From: Ascidia mentula
Taxonomy: Eukaryota; Chordata; Ascidiacea; Phlebobranchia; Ascidiidae
Assembly: GCA_947561715.1 (NCBI GenBank)
Contig: OX387202.1
Coordinates: 992,001-1,056,000, forward strand
Length of the DNA: 64,000 nt
Direction: 5' to 3'
Program-made: the position numbers and the translations under genes
Shown: piece by piece, positions 26,501-37,500 of the stretch
Layout: each line of letters starts with the position of its first letter
Position numbering within the stretch: the first letter of the stretch is position 1
The notes under the pieces: generated by a model
Told to the model about the DNA's origin: nothing
Seen by the model: the letters and a program-made list of their open reading frames with translations, nothing else
Database searches by the model: none

Positions 26501-29500
26501 ATGATTGTGATCAAAATTTGCTGCAATTTGCGATAAAACAAAACTTACGTGACTTTTTTGTTGCTTTCTCGAAGCAGAGTTGATGTGAACGTCGATAGTG
26601 AGCCAGGAATTTCTACCATAATATGTTGAAAATCTTGGTCTCTCCCAGGTGAAAGCTCTCCCTGCTCCTGTGGATCCAGGGAGGAAGAAGAGAGGAGGAA
26701 GAAGGTATCGGAAGATGAAGGAGCGATTAGGGATGACTGAGATGCACAAACAAGCGAACAGGATGAACTTTGGGGAGATAGAGGAGGATGCTTACCAAGA
26801 CAGCATCGGGTTTTCCCTCGGACAACTTGGGAAGTCTGGGAGTGGGAGAATTCGAGCTGCTCAGGTTGAAGAAAACAATTAATGCTCATATGGAAATTTC
26901 CTATTGTGTTGGTTGCGATACAGGGTTACTGTAACCTTGAAAGAAGTTTTTGTTCTTGGCTAATTTTAATGTTACCACAATTAAACAATCCATCTCTCCA
27001 ATTGATGTTAATTCACGCATTTATTAAGCTATGTAATGACTTAAATAACTTGCAAAGCATGCCATCAAGTTATGATGTCTATGGATATAAAATTTTGTGA
27101 GGAAGGGTTAATTAGTCAGTTGCATATTTAAATAAGTTAACAGTCGGCATTCATTATGTGTGGATACAATTCCATGCACAGTAATAGACCTGCACCGAAA
27201 ATAATTTATTGAATAAATAATCACCAACATTTTTATTTCAAGGTTGACAACAAAACACAAGTACGAATATCAAAAACTCTCCAAACTAAGTTGCAACGAG
27301 CAAACAGAGCAGCGGGTTCGGCAACAGTGACCACTTGGGGGGGTAAAACTACAGTAAGAGACCGAGGGAGTGGAACTGCTTCATCTGTTGCCTTCACGCC
27401 GTTGAAAGGTTGGTTCATTATTACTTGCTGCTGACGTCACCACGCGAAACGTCACATAACACAGTTTCTTCTGCCAAAAGAGATTTGCAATGAATATCAG
27501 TTGCATTACAAGGGATGTATTTATAATGTTACTCAATCATTAACTACGAAGTATACAGAAATGTTCATGTAAAACATAGACCTCTCACTGATAACTTTGA
27601 TTGTAATCGTGACACAAAAATTCTTGCAAAAAGTGATTACTAGGACTGACCTAGATTATTCAACAACTATCTCTGGTTTACAAAATATATATTTCACTTA
27701 CACGGCATCATCAGTAGCTACGAGTACAGAGTGGTTACACTTGCGCTTTGTAATTTTAGAAACTCAAACGGTCTCTAATTATCTCCCCCTTAACACAGAA
27801 AAATGTACAACAACTTTGTAAATTTGAAATCGCAACTTACAGGACATGCAATGCTTTGTCCACCGCAAACCTTGCACAAATTAATCACGGTTTAGGTTTG
27901 ATTTACTCGGCTGTGTATTGTGACTACAGAACAAAGTTCACTCACTATTTCACTTGATTTACAACACTTAAGACACAGTCAGTACATTACAGACGTTTGT
28001 TAATCCTTTTACAATCGACTAATACTACCCGACGTCCTTGGGTGCATATTGAGACGTGGGAACATCTGTTTGTTGCATGAAATGTTTGCAATTAAACCTA
28101 CATCTACAAAGTTAATGCACAAGAAATTCTGTTTTGAAGTTTCGTTGGATCCATGGTGGCATCGGTAAAACACAATACGTTACATTATTCCATGACACAA
28201 GGAGAGTTTTTGGAATTGAAACCCTTCACAAACACGAGGCCGTACAACAATCGTTCCCACGCACGTAATAATTGCACGCAACGCGGTTGAACTTGCAGTG
28301 AATGCAGTATTAATGGAAGGAAACAGGATATCAGAGCCAGAACAATATTGTAGAGTTTTTAAGCAGCTTCCACTTCAGAATCGCCGCGATTTGCTGCAAC
28401 ACCCACAGTTGAATGTTGAACAATCATTGTTGAAGTGAAGGTCACTTAGCAACTGTTGTTATGTCAGAATCGGATTGTGATTGTGACCACAAGTTAGAAC
28501 CACAGGAGTTTTTTATTTACGATAAATCGAGGGACCGTTGGATAAAGGGTTTGCGGGGAATCCCCGGATACCGGTCGGTGAACAGTTGTGAGTTTAGCAG
28601 GACTGACAACCTCCATGCAGATTACCTTCATACTTACCTGAGACAGCGACGACCTTTCCTCGGGGAATATTACTACTTCGATGATAGTTGCCACGCTTTA
28701 ATGAGCGGAGGATACCACGAACGCGTGACCGCCATCCGACTGTTCCGTGGTTTGCATCTCTGTCAAGTCATGGCATGGTTTAACGTGGAAGGTTCACTCC
28801 CCCCCGTGCCAGATTCAAACAACATACAAGTGATGACAGCGTTGCGTCGAATTCGAGGACCTCGAGACGTCATCACGCCTTGTGACGTCAAAGTGGATAT
28901 TACGGTCGAGTTCATCGCGAGGCGCGCGACGTTTGATGTTCGACCCCCCATATTATATACAGCGAAGCTGCGTGTTTATCAATGGGATCCGAATCCGCCT
29001 CCACTTCCAACCCCCCAACTTCGTCTACCCACACCCGATGCAGGCTGAATAATAACTATGACGTCACAAACCAACCGCAGTGTAAATGTTTAATTTAGAA
29101 ATTAAACCTGCATGAACACGCTTTTCAAAACGTATGTGTTATTCTGTCAATACAACTTTATTTACGCTGGGTGTTGTGGTTTTATGAAGGTTTCTTCCAA
29201 ACATCCAATCATTTGCAAAGAATACAGAGGACTTCCAACCAGTGATTGCCAAACAATAAAATTAATTCCAATTAATTTGCATGAGCGAAAATACTCTATC
29301 CAGGAAACTGTGAAACGTTCACCCGAGGTTGTCTGCGGTGTATATTTGAGGTCGTATCAAACTAAAACAATTCACTGACGAATCCTGCAAATACCCCTCC
29401 TGTCACACCCCTACCACTATTTCATGTTTCACATTTAAACCTGCTTTAAATTTAAAGTTGTTTTCGCAAACTTCATGACGTCATCACTAATTAATTATTT

Positions 29501-29653
29501 TTGTTGTTTTCCGCAGGCATAGAAATCGTAAACCCGAATGCGGCCGAACAAAAAGCGGAGGAGGAAGATGGATGCAGCACTTACTTCTCAAACATGTCTT
29601 CATTCGTTAAACTCGCTCCTAGAAACATTTCCAACAGTAAAGGACAGACATGA
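23504..29653 (+). CDS. PRPF31: U4/U6 snRNP protein Prp31 (PRPF31), 10 exons
   Basis: PRPF31 bridges the 15.5K-bound U4 5' stem-loop and U5 in the U4/U6.U5 tri-snRNP and is essential for splicing. Exons: 23504-23682, 24068-24250, 24578-24704, 24936-25134, 25485-25628, 25764-25843, 26095-26217, 26649-26864, 27243-27408 and 29517-29653. Phases match throughout and give 517 aa (human 499). [14 protein letters not shown] opens the protein as in human. [17 protein letters not shown] and [18 protein letters not shown] sequence mark the NOSIC part. [20 protein letters not shown] begins the RNP-binding Nop domain. [17 protein letters not shown] is the nuclear signal, and [13 protein letters not shown] with EIVNPNAAE forms the C-terminus. 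The acidic DIDDIDDI stretch in exon 1 is species-specific. Intron 9 (2.1 kb) holds a nested gene, and intron 4 an antisense hammerhead-like element. AATAAA lies at 29888-29893. The donor of exon 6 (GTTCGT) is weak. Confidence 0.95.
25314..25373 (-). ncRNA. Hammerhead-type ribozyme motif (copy B)
   Basis: Read on the minus strand: AGCTGCA (stem I), CTGATGA (core), GACCT-TAC-AGGTC (stem II, 5 bp), GAAA (core), CAG then a 14-nt loop and CTGT (stem III, 4 bp counting the last core A), C of the GTC cleavage site, then TGCAGCT, which pairs with all seven stem I bases. All invariant hammerhead positions are present. The surrounding repeat runs roughly 25285-25410, in PRPF31 intron 4, antisense to the gene. 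Fold and core are seen directly; cleavage activity is inferred. Confidence 0.7.
27409..28312. other. Start of PRPF31 intron 9, no gene seen
   Basis: AT-rich intronic sequence. A 44-codon frame from an ATG near 28153 ends before the nested gene, and I do not regard it as supported. Confidence 0.4.
28313..28438 (+). CDS. Possible small ORF ahead of nested gene
   Basis: A 41-codon frame from ATG 28313 ends in TGA at 28436-28438, only 22 nt before the ATG of the nested 195-aa gene. The frame is open further back, to about 28222. The translation ([20 protein letters not shown] and on to LLK) is amphipathic and protein-like, but matches nothing I recognise. It could be a short upstream cistron, a 5' exon whose junction I cannot place, or chance. 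Confidence 0.25.
   Translation: MEGNRISEPEQYCRVFKQLPLQNRRDLLQHPQLNVEQSLLK
28461..29048 (+). CDS. Nested single-exon gene, 195 aa, unknown function
   Basis: The intact frame lies entirely inside PRPF31 intron 9 on the same strand. It starts [11 protein letters not shown] and ends at a TGA, with an AATAAA 207 nt downstream (29255-29260). I do not recognise the family. The protein has no obvious signal peptide or membrane segment. It is rich in aromatic and charged residues, has a cysteine-rich N-terminus, a middle part with SCEF and, 31 residues later, FDDSC, a beta-rich stretch ([22 protein letters not shown]) and a proline-rich tail ([16 protein letters not shown]). The pair of cysteines with [10 protein letters not shown] faintly recalls an APCDD1-type repeat, but this is too weak for a name. 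The GC content is higher than in the surrounding intron, which supports coding. It might instead be a retained or processed gene copy. Confidence 0.6.
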   Translation: MSESDCDCDHKLEPQEFFIYDKSRDRWIKGLRGIPGYRSVNSCEFSRTDNLHADYLHTYLRQRRPFLGEYYYFDDSCHALMSGGYHERVTAIRLFRGLHLCQVMAWFNVEGSLPPVPDSNNIQVMTALRRIRGPRDVITPCDVKVDITVEFIARRATFDVRPPILYTAKLRVYQWDPNPPPLPTPQLRLPTPDAG

Positions 29654-30526
29654 TGTTGTGGATGTTGTTCCAACAAGATGGTGGGTTGTATTTCTCCAAG
29701 TGTGGGAATGAACATTCGTGAAAACGAGATCGGTTTGTCATTTTTGACGGAATTTCGAATCTTTTGTTTGTTGAAGTTTAACATTCAGGGGAATTAATTT
29801 GAAATCGAAATTAAGTCGTACACCGCGTTTAAGGCCTGGTGTGTTTATTTCGCTCATTTTCTGTGTTTTGCGACAATTATGTTACGTAATAAACACCCCC
29901 TACATGTCGTGGCAGAGTTACCGAGGTTATTTCCCTACCCACCGACTTTTTGTGGTTCATAAATTGTGCTTGAAAAGTAAAAGCCGATACATGTTGAATT
30001 AGCGACCTCGTGTGGTAGCTTTTCCAGTGCAGTAATGCCGCAAGGGGGCGTGAGTGTTGCGTTACGCATTGCGCTCAGCGGTTACCGAAATATCTTTGTC
30101 TGTGACGTTGGAACTCAGAATTCTTTAATTCTAGTGTACTTTTGAACCTATTTGCATTTTTTTACCACACCGGGATTCGAACCCGGAATATCTTGGCCAG
30201 GAATCCCGATCAGGTTTTCTTCTTGGTATAAATTGGTCGACCACCAGAAATGTGCTTTCGGTGCGCACAAAAACTATTACGAGTCTACGGTTTGTGCTTA
30301 GTTAGGATCTGATGGCAAGTTGTGACAAGTGGTTTCTGCATGAATTGCGTTCACCAAGAATAAGAAAGGAAGTTGTAAACTCCCGACAAGTTTGTTTTTA
30401 TTGGGAATTGATGATCGCACTTTGGAATTCAAATCTATCACACTTTGAATCAGTCTTAGAACTTTTGTGGCGGTTTTGTCGGAACACTAAAGACTCTTGT
30501 ACATTTGCCGCCATGTTGGCACTTCA
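29654..30526. other. PRPF31 3' flank, start of gene-poor region
   Basis: Contains the probable PRPF31 poly(A) signal (29888-29893) and a tRNA-like remnant (30163-30231). Other frames here are short and unsupported. Confidence 0.45.
30163..30231 (-). pseudogene. tRNA-like remnant with intact T-arm
   Basis: The minus strand has a perfect T-arm, CCGGGTTCGAATCCCGG, followed by TGTGGTA. A TACCA about 60 nt upstream could pair with the end. The D and anticodon arms do not fold properly, so this is a tRNA pseudogene or the head of a SINE rather than a working tRNA. Confidence 0.4.
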
Positions 30527-33500
30527 TAGCGCCACCAATAGCCGGCCTGTCAACATGTTGTGTTTACTTTATACAAAGAATTGTTGGTGTATCGGAATAT
30601 GTACACACTGTGATGTCACAGATACTCAACAATAGAGACATTGTGGAGCCTTTAAGAATGTTGTGACCACTTGACAGTTGATAAACATGACTGACCATTG
30701 GTGAGTTTTGGTAAATATGATGTGATTGGTTGGAAAACATGACTATTGTTAGGTTTGATGGCTGTGTGATGAGAATGGTTTGTCGGTAAACAACAATTTT
30801 AATGGAGTACTTGTGTTATGTTGGGCTCTGTTCAACGTATTGGACAAACCCAGTTAAAATCACATAGCAGATATCTTTTTTAAATCACGTGGCAAAAAGA
30901 GTTTATTTTTACGCTTTGTTCAAAAGAGCGATGCATTGTGAAGTTTGATAGAATTCATTTTTATCGTTTCGACATTTAGGTAAAGAACTTATTTCAAACA
31001 AATACGCAGATAAGCCATCAAATTGTTAAATTACTTATTGATAACCCCGTGATCCATCAATCCAATTGATATTTATTAAAAGTTCTTGCAATACAGCTTT
31101 GTTCAATGACATCACTGTTTATGTTCTAACCAAACAATGCGTCAAGTAAACGTGGGTATGTGAGAAGCGAAGAGCTTTCACTGAGGAAATCCTTCAACAA
31201 GTTGTGCTAATCTTATCTCAGTAAGTGTGAGGTTTGGTTTTGTCAGCTGTGGTTTCTTCAGAAAACCTCAAGAATCTCGCCACAATGCCTGACTCATAAA
31301 ATCACCGACAAGGTGTTTCCCCAGGTTATTCGACATGTTGATTTGTCCAATCTTACCAGGATATTTTCGCACATATGTTGAAACTATTACGACAACAAGT
31401 ATAGATGCATGACGTAACAAATGTCATTGTGAGACACAGGGCAGCCATTCGACATGAACGAGACAAAGGATACAGCAGCAATCTTGGCTGCCAACTTGTC
31501 AGCTTGACAGTTGCTGGGAAATAAAAGCAAGGCTATGGTTAAGCTTTGTTGACTTTGTGGTTTAGTCTGACAACGCTGATTTACGGCAGGGATTTAACGA
31601 TGTGTAGACAATGATTAAATTAGTTGCTTGACAAATTCAAAGTGTTTCAGGGCAGAGTTACACCAATACCACCTGTATGACTTTGCAGTGACATTGCCAG
31701 GTTATTAGGAAGTTGACTAAATGTTTCCGATGTAATTCGCAGTACTCCGTGGCCCGTGGGCGTTACGCTGAGTGAAAACCTGTACTTTTTTGGTAAAATA
31801 TGCGGTCCAGTATTACTTTTCGCCGTTGCGTGGGCGGTGTTTGTTGCTAAACAAAATAATGCGAGAAAAAATTTATTGCTGAGGTGTTTTTTGCTTGGGT
31901 GGAAGCATGTGAGTGGCGCTGATAAGACGGGACAGAGATCGCCAAGCCCAGAAATCCGAAATATTTGATTTTATCGCCGTATTTTTGGCTATTATTCGGT
32001 TAATCGTGCGGTTAATGCCCTTGTTGGAATGTGGGTTGAAATTGAACTTTCAAGGTGATTCTTTGATGTCAACATATCCATTCTTACTTCATACTAGTTT
32101 TGCTTGTGTAACTTGACGAGTAGTGGAGCTTATACAACTCATCGTTACACACATTTAAGGTATATTTAAGGTGTTTTTTCGGTCATTGAGTTGGCAAGCG
32201 TAGATCGTTTGTTGTATTAACGAAATGTTCTGGAACGTGTATGGCGCTTTTAACAGTCAAGTTGGAGGCAATGTTTTCTTTATAAGCGAGAGGGTCATCA
32301 GTCAAGTTGGACCCCACAGAAACCACGAATTTGCACAAAGGTGGTCGCAGTCTTGTGTCTGCCCTGTGATTAATTACGAAACGGAACTTGTTGACTGAAG
32401 ACAGGGGAACACGGTTTAAAATTATGTTGAAATATTTAAAGTATTCGATCAAGTAGTTGAGGATATAACAGGCTTAATATCTACAAACGTATCCCATTGC
32501 CACGGGAAACGCATACAACGCTCCATTCTGTTGCTAAAAATACTTAAATTTTAATCAAATTAGTGATTAGGAAATAGAGGAAGATTGGTTCAAGTTTCTC
32601 GTGGCGTAGATTAGTGTAACACATATACTTGGACATGTAGTTTGCACCAGCATTAGAAGGCTTATCGTGTTTAGTTACATAGGTTAGATATACACCAATG
32701 CAATCAATGTATAGCGGAAAACCTAAGTGACCAAAACTGTGCGCTTGACTTCCAGAATTAGAGCACGCACGTGTCAAGTCAGTGTCAAGGTGTGTGTGGT
32801 CAACTTTAATCCTGATAATAACAAGGTTCCAATCTCTCATCCACGAGAATCATGTCTACCATAACCTTCCATCTTTCAAACCCGCCTCGAGCGCTTCGAG
32901 CAATTCTAGAACGTTGCATCACATGTCAAGATCAACCACAACAATGCGACCGCTGCCAGTTCTTGATTCTTTGATGCGTTCACCTCTTTGTGACGAAATA
33001 AATTACAGGGTTCGTCGAAGATGACTTTTCGAATTTCTCCGATTAAGTTTTGATGTTTGTGTAAAATGCAGATGTTATGTTGCGGTTTAATCGGAGAGAT
33101 CAATACTTGGTTAAGATTTTTATCTTGTCAAGTTGATTGCAACTTTCATGTTCATCCAGGTGTGAAGAGCACTAACTTACAATTTTAAAATGTGTTGAAA
33201 ATTTCAATCCATCAATTTCAGTTTTTCTTTGCGAAGGAATTGTGGGCTTCGCTACGCAAGGTCAGCTTGCAGGGTCGGCTTGCCATAGCGTCTATGATTA
33301 TTCCGCATTAACCTTATATGGACTTTGACTATTTGTTCTTATGAAATCGTGAAACTACTTTATAACCAACATAATGTCATCAAAATATATTTATTTCTGT
33401 TCATGTCAAGCCGTTGGTTTTCGATAAATGTTTTTTCCGCCACAATTACAGACTGCTTCGGCTTAATTCGCATTTCAGGAACTTGCTTAGGGCGAATTAA

Positions 33501-36500
33501 ACACGCAAAAATATTTTCTCACGGTTTAACGTAGCAGGTTTGTCGGTTGGATACAAAATCGTCCAGAAACCAACAAACACCTTGGATTGGCGGCATCCCC
33601 TGTTTCAAATATTAACGCCCTATTCAGTATTTATTGAGAAGGTACATCACATAACAATGTTAGGTTATTATCTAATAATAGCAACAAGAATGAGTTGTTT
33701 GACTTCCGTATCCCCATAACTATAACCCCACATCAGCCCCAAGTAAATGGGTGAATTTATCCGTTCAAACCTCCACCGAACAGTTAAGGTAAGATTACAC
33801 GCGTGGTCGCCTTTGGATGATATTAAGCCGGGATGTTGTTTTACTTCTATCGGCTCAACAACAGATCCACTTATGACGTCACAATGTAAGTTGTCAGTCA
33901 TCATAGCGTAATAATGAAAGTGGGTATTCGCGTGTAATTGAGCGTGCTATATTTGCTTTGTGGGTGTTCGATGGTTCTTAAAACAGCTTTCTCTGTTGGA
34001 TTGAAAACGATTGAAAAAAATTCCCAAACTTTTGAGTGAAGCCACAAAATTGGCGGGAAATAAGCGAGGAGCAAGTCAACCCTAAATTATAAAATCTTAC
34101 CAACAAGAAAACGCGTTTCTTTTTACTCTTGGTAATAATAGGGTTCACTCAACTGGAACCTGCTGCTCATATTTTTGTGGAGGGATGTTTGTGTATTTTG
34201 GCGGGAAATGATTTTCTGTAAAGTCGACTGGAGATCTTAATATCAGGGATTGTAAAGCAATTTTGACCTTCAGTAAAACTTTGCCCTCACATTTCGGTTG
34301 TTTAATTGTGGAGATTTGCAACTTATTTGTGTAAAGTTTAGTTAGGCGCAGAACATACTTAACCATCAACGTTTATGCATCTATTACTGGCACTGGCAAC
34401 GTGGAAGCGTTAACGAGCACTTGAATGCAAAGTTTGTTCGGAATGTTCAACTTCAACAACGCTATGAGTGGATCAACCACAGCAGCAGATTGTAACAGTA
34501 CAGAGAGGTTGCGTTTTGCAACGGGCGGGTTTGTTGCTCACACATTGTCTTCTGTCAAGTGACAAAGGGGCTTTTTTCGTTATTGTGATGTCACAAAGCA
34601 AATTTGTTATGTCGAGATAAGTTTGGCCTTGAAACAAAGGATGGTTAATGCTGAGAATTTGTCAGCAGGCTGCAATTGAATGTTGCAGATCACATTCCAG
34701 TTTGGGCTTGAGTGACGTAATGTTGAGTTGTGAGATACTTGCTGTGCTGTCAGAGGTTTGCTTGTCGCCTTGAAATGTCTTGCATCTACATTTAAAAATG
34801 TTTTATTTTGCGCAAATTGTCGTAGATTTATGTGCATGACGCATTGAAATTACACGTTTTTATACGTATATAAAATTATAATTGACTCAAACCCTGTGTC
34901 ACATGAAAGTTTTCAAAAATAGTTCTAAAAGTGTTATACGTCCATATAATAGCAAATGTATCTGGAATTTTTTTGGTTACATCTGAAGGGTTTTGTTGTT
35001 GTTAAAAGTTTAGACAACATGTTTACAAAATTTGTTGTAATTGCAATGACATGTATTTTTCGATTGGGTACAAAGTAATGATTAAAGTAACTTAAGTCAA
35101 GGTTGCTGTGCTGTGAAAGGGATTCTCAACATTTGGAGACAAACTAAAAGTGTTAGCAGTTGTATTGCGTCTGTAACGTGAGTGTAATGATCTGTTATGT
35201 ACACAAGATATGTGTCTGTGTATATTGGCTCCACAGCAGAAGGGAACTGTTTGCCTTCGCCAGCCTCTTGTTTGGCAATAGACGGTAGTTTGTTACGTAA
35301 CAAATTGTGACCCGAAACGGCGTGAAGGCATCCCTACTTTGCAACCAATAAATATTGAAGTTTGTAATTTGGTGCAGGAGTAAAGGTTAAAATAACTTAC
35401 AACATGATACCTATTGATAGAATTACATAAACTGTTATCTGTGCTTAGATGCTGTTTGACCCAAAACGTGCATTGCTGCTGTGGAAACATCCTAAAATAT
35501 GATACATGGCAAAACGGTATAAATTGCTGAGACATGTATTTTTTAGCCATAATAGCTAAATCACCAACCACTGTAACACATGGTTCAAAGTCCACTTTGG
35601 TCAGTCACGATGGGAAGTTAAACCTCAGCCCATCGTCTCGTTACACCATGCAGTGCCCTTTTTCCCGTTTGAACCACATTCAGGCGTGGGATTAACCAAG
35701 CGCGAGAATCTCACGGCATTTCGGTGCTTCTAAATCCGCCGACAAACTTTATGTTGCCGAGGTCACCGCTTGTGTTGCAACAATAAGTTATTCGCTTGAA
35801 TGATGCTCGCTAAGAAAACACCAGAAGCCTGACGTTGTTGTTAGCTTTAAATAGATTTGGTGCCATAGGTTTTTCTTGTTGATTTTACACATTTTGAAGG
35901 CAATTGTATGAAGATGGCATCCGTTTTTGTCGCGTTGATTTTCTTGTCACCGCATGAAGTTTTTCAGTGACCTTTTCTTCTGTTTGTCACGCTTGAAAAA
36001 TTATCGACCTCTCAATCCCAATTTGCAATGATCGTAACACAGTTAATATATGTATGAAAATACATATCGGAGAACAACTGTGGTGTGAAGGCAACAGAGG
36101 TATTTGTGGTTTCAGGAGTCGTTTGTCACAAACCTGAAAAGGTCAGTGGTTTTTTTTTAATGTTGTGCTGAGTGTAGGGAAACCACCCATGGTGACACTA
36201 AATATTACCTTTCACTGTGGAGAGCTTTGACCTTGCCAGGGGTCAAACCGACGGGCCTTGACCCTGCAAGAGACTATATGCGAACGTTGCATTCATACTG
36301 AGTTTAAAAATATATTGAACCTATAATTTCATTTTGCAATTTATTTGTAAATGTTTAAACTGTATGAATGCAAGTTACACTCTCATGTTGTTCAAGGTTA
36401 TTTTGTGTGGTGTTGGGTTGAGGAGAACTCGTGGTTCAACGGCAACTTAAGTTTGTTTGTTTGTAACTCTTGTGTGAAAGTGAATTTGAAACACACGTGT

Positions 36501-37500
36501 TTAACAAGTTACGTCATTTATAGAAAGGTCGCTTTCAAGGTCAAGTGTTTTCCACTTGTGTGAAAAATAGACTTCCATGACCTTTTTAATGGAGTCTGTT
36601 CAAAAATGACTTTGCTCAGTGTCTCTGAATGTCATGAATATTATTTATTGTCTTTTGTGCAAATTGTCCATGCGTAAATATACTTTATCATATACCCATA
36701 TTATTATAAATGTAAATTTCATCACAACCAAAACCACGTGTTCGAACTCCATGTGACCCCAGCAACAACCTGGGTGTAAGATTTCGATGCAGTGATTGAA
36801 GAGTTGTGAACTTAAGCTCATGTTATATTTGAGCAAGCAACACCTAATGATCGCCAACACGTCCCTCTGCAGTTAAGCGAAGCGAACACTTGTAATGTGA
36901 TATATGTTGTTGTTCAATACTTTCCGCTTCATCATCGGGTTTAACTACCTCAGAACTTCCACACAAGCGTGACTCAACTTATTGGTGGTTGTTAAACTCT
37001 ATCGTCATTTCTCTCCACTCTAATTGGTTGATTTATTGATGGAATAATATTAATTGGTTGATTTGAACGTTAATTTTTGTCTCACGTGATTATCCATTCT
37101 GATGGAGGTCGTGTATTGTTTAGGTTTTAACTCAAGGCAATAATACGAGTATTTCATGCTAAACCCCAAATCCGGTTGTTCTGCCTTTTATCAGACTGTG
37201 ATTACTACGTGTGTGGTAATCTTGTATGTTATCCCGGTCTTCACCAACCTCTCATATCCCGAGATAATCCTCAACCCCAGGAATTCTCAAGATGACGTTT
37301 AAATCGTCACGGAGGTGGGGGGAGGTGATTGTTCTCGCGTCTCGTGTTTGTTTGCTCACAATTGACCTTTTTATCTTCGTTCGAATTCTCGATTCTTTTT
37401 TCACGTTTAAAACTCGTTCCGGTGTTGATTCTCGGGTTTAAAGATGGTTTGTTATTGCGTGGCATCCCATGCAAACCTATTGTGTGGCTTGGGTGGAAAG
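30527..37500. repeat. Segmental duplication, copy 1
   Basis: Colinear blocks recur about 7-10 kb to the right. Best pairs: 30527-30818 with 37840-38131, 31148-31320 with 38634-38807, 31508-31745 with 38917-39140, 32768-33110 with 39847-40180, 33444-33545 with 41995-42102, 34415-34560 with 43190-43340, and 37157-37470 with 47149-47460. Several blocks look over 95 percent identical, while the sequence between them does not align by eye. No spliced gene could be built; frames such as those at 31756, 32782, 35293 and 36351 have no domain support. Confidence 0.75.
32852..32974 (+). CDS. Small ORF in duplicated block (copy 1), CxxC pairs
   Basis: A 40-codon frame MSTITFHLSNPPRALRAILE followed by RCITC and CDRC, a possible zinc-binding pair of CxxC motifs. 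The whole 123 nt is identical in the second copy at 39923-40045, although flanks carry mismatches. No known family. It could be an exon, a small protein or a non-coding conserved block. Confidence 0.25.
   Translation: MSTITFHLSNPPRALRAILERCITCQDQPQQCDRCQFLIL

Noticed and set aside
26471..26889. Antisense frames of 92-114 codons over PRPF31 exon 8
   Set aside because: They mirror a conserved PRPF31 exon and lack their own signals.
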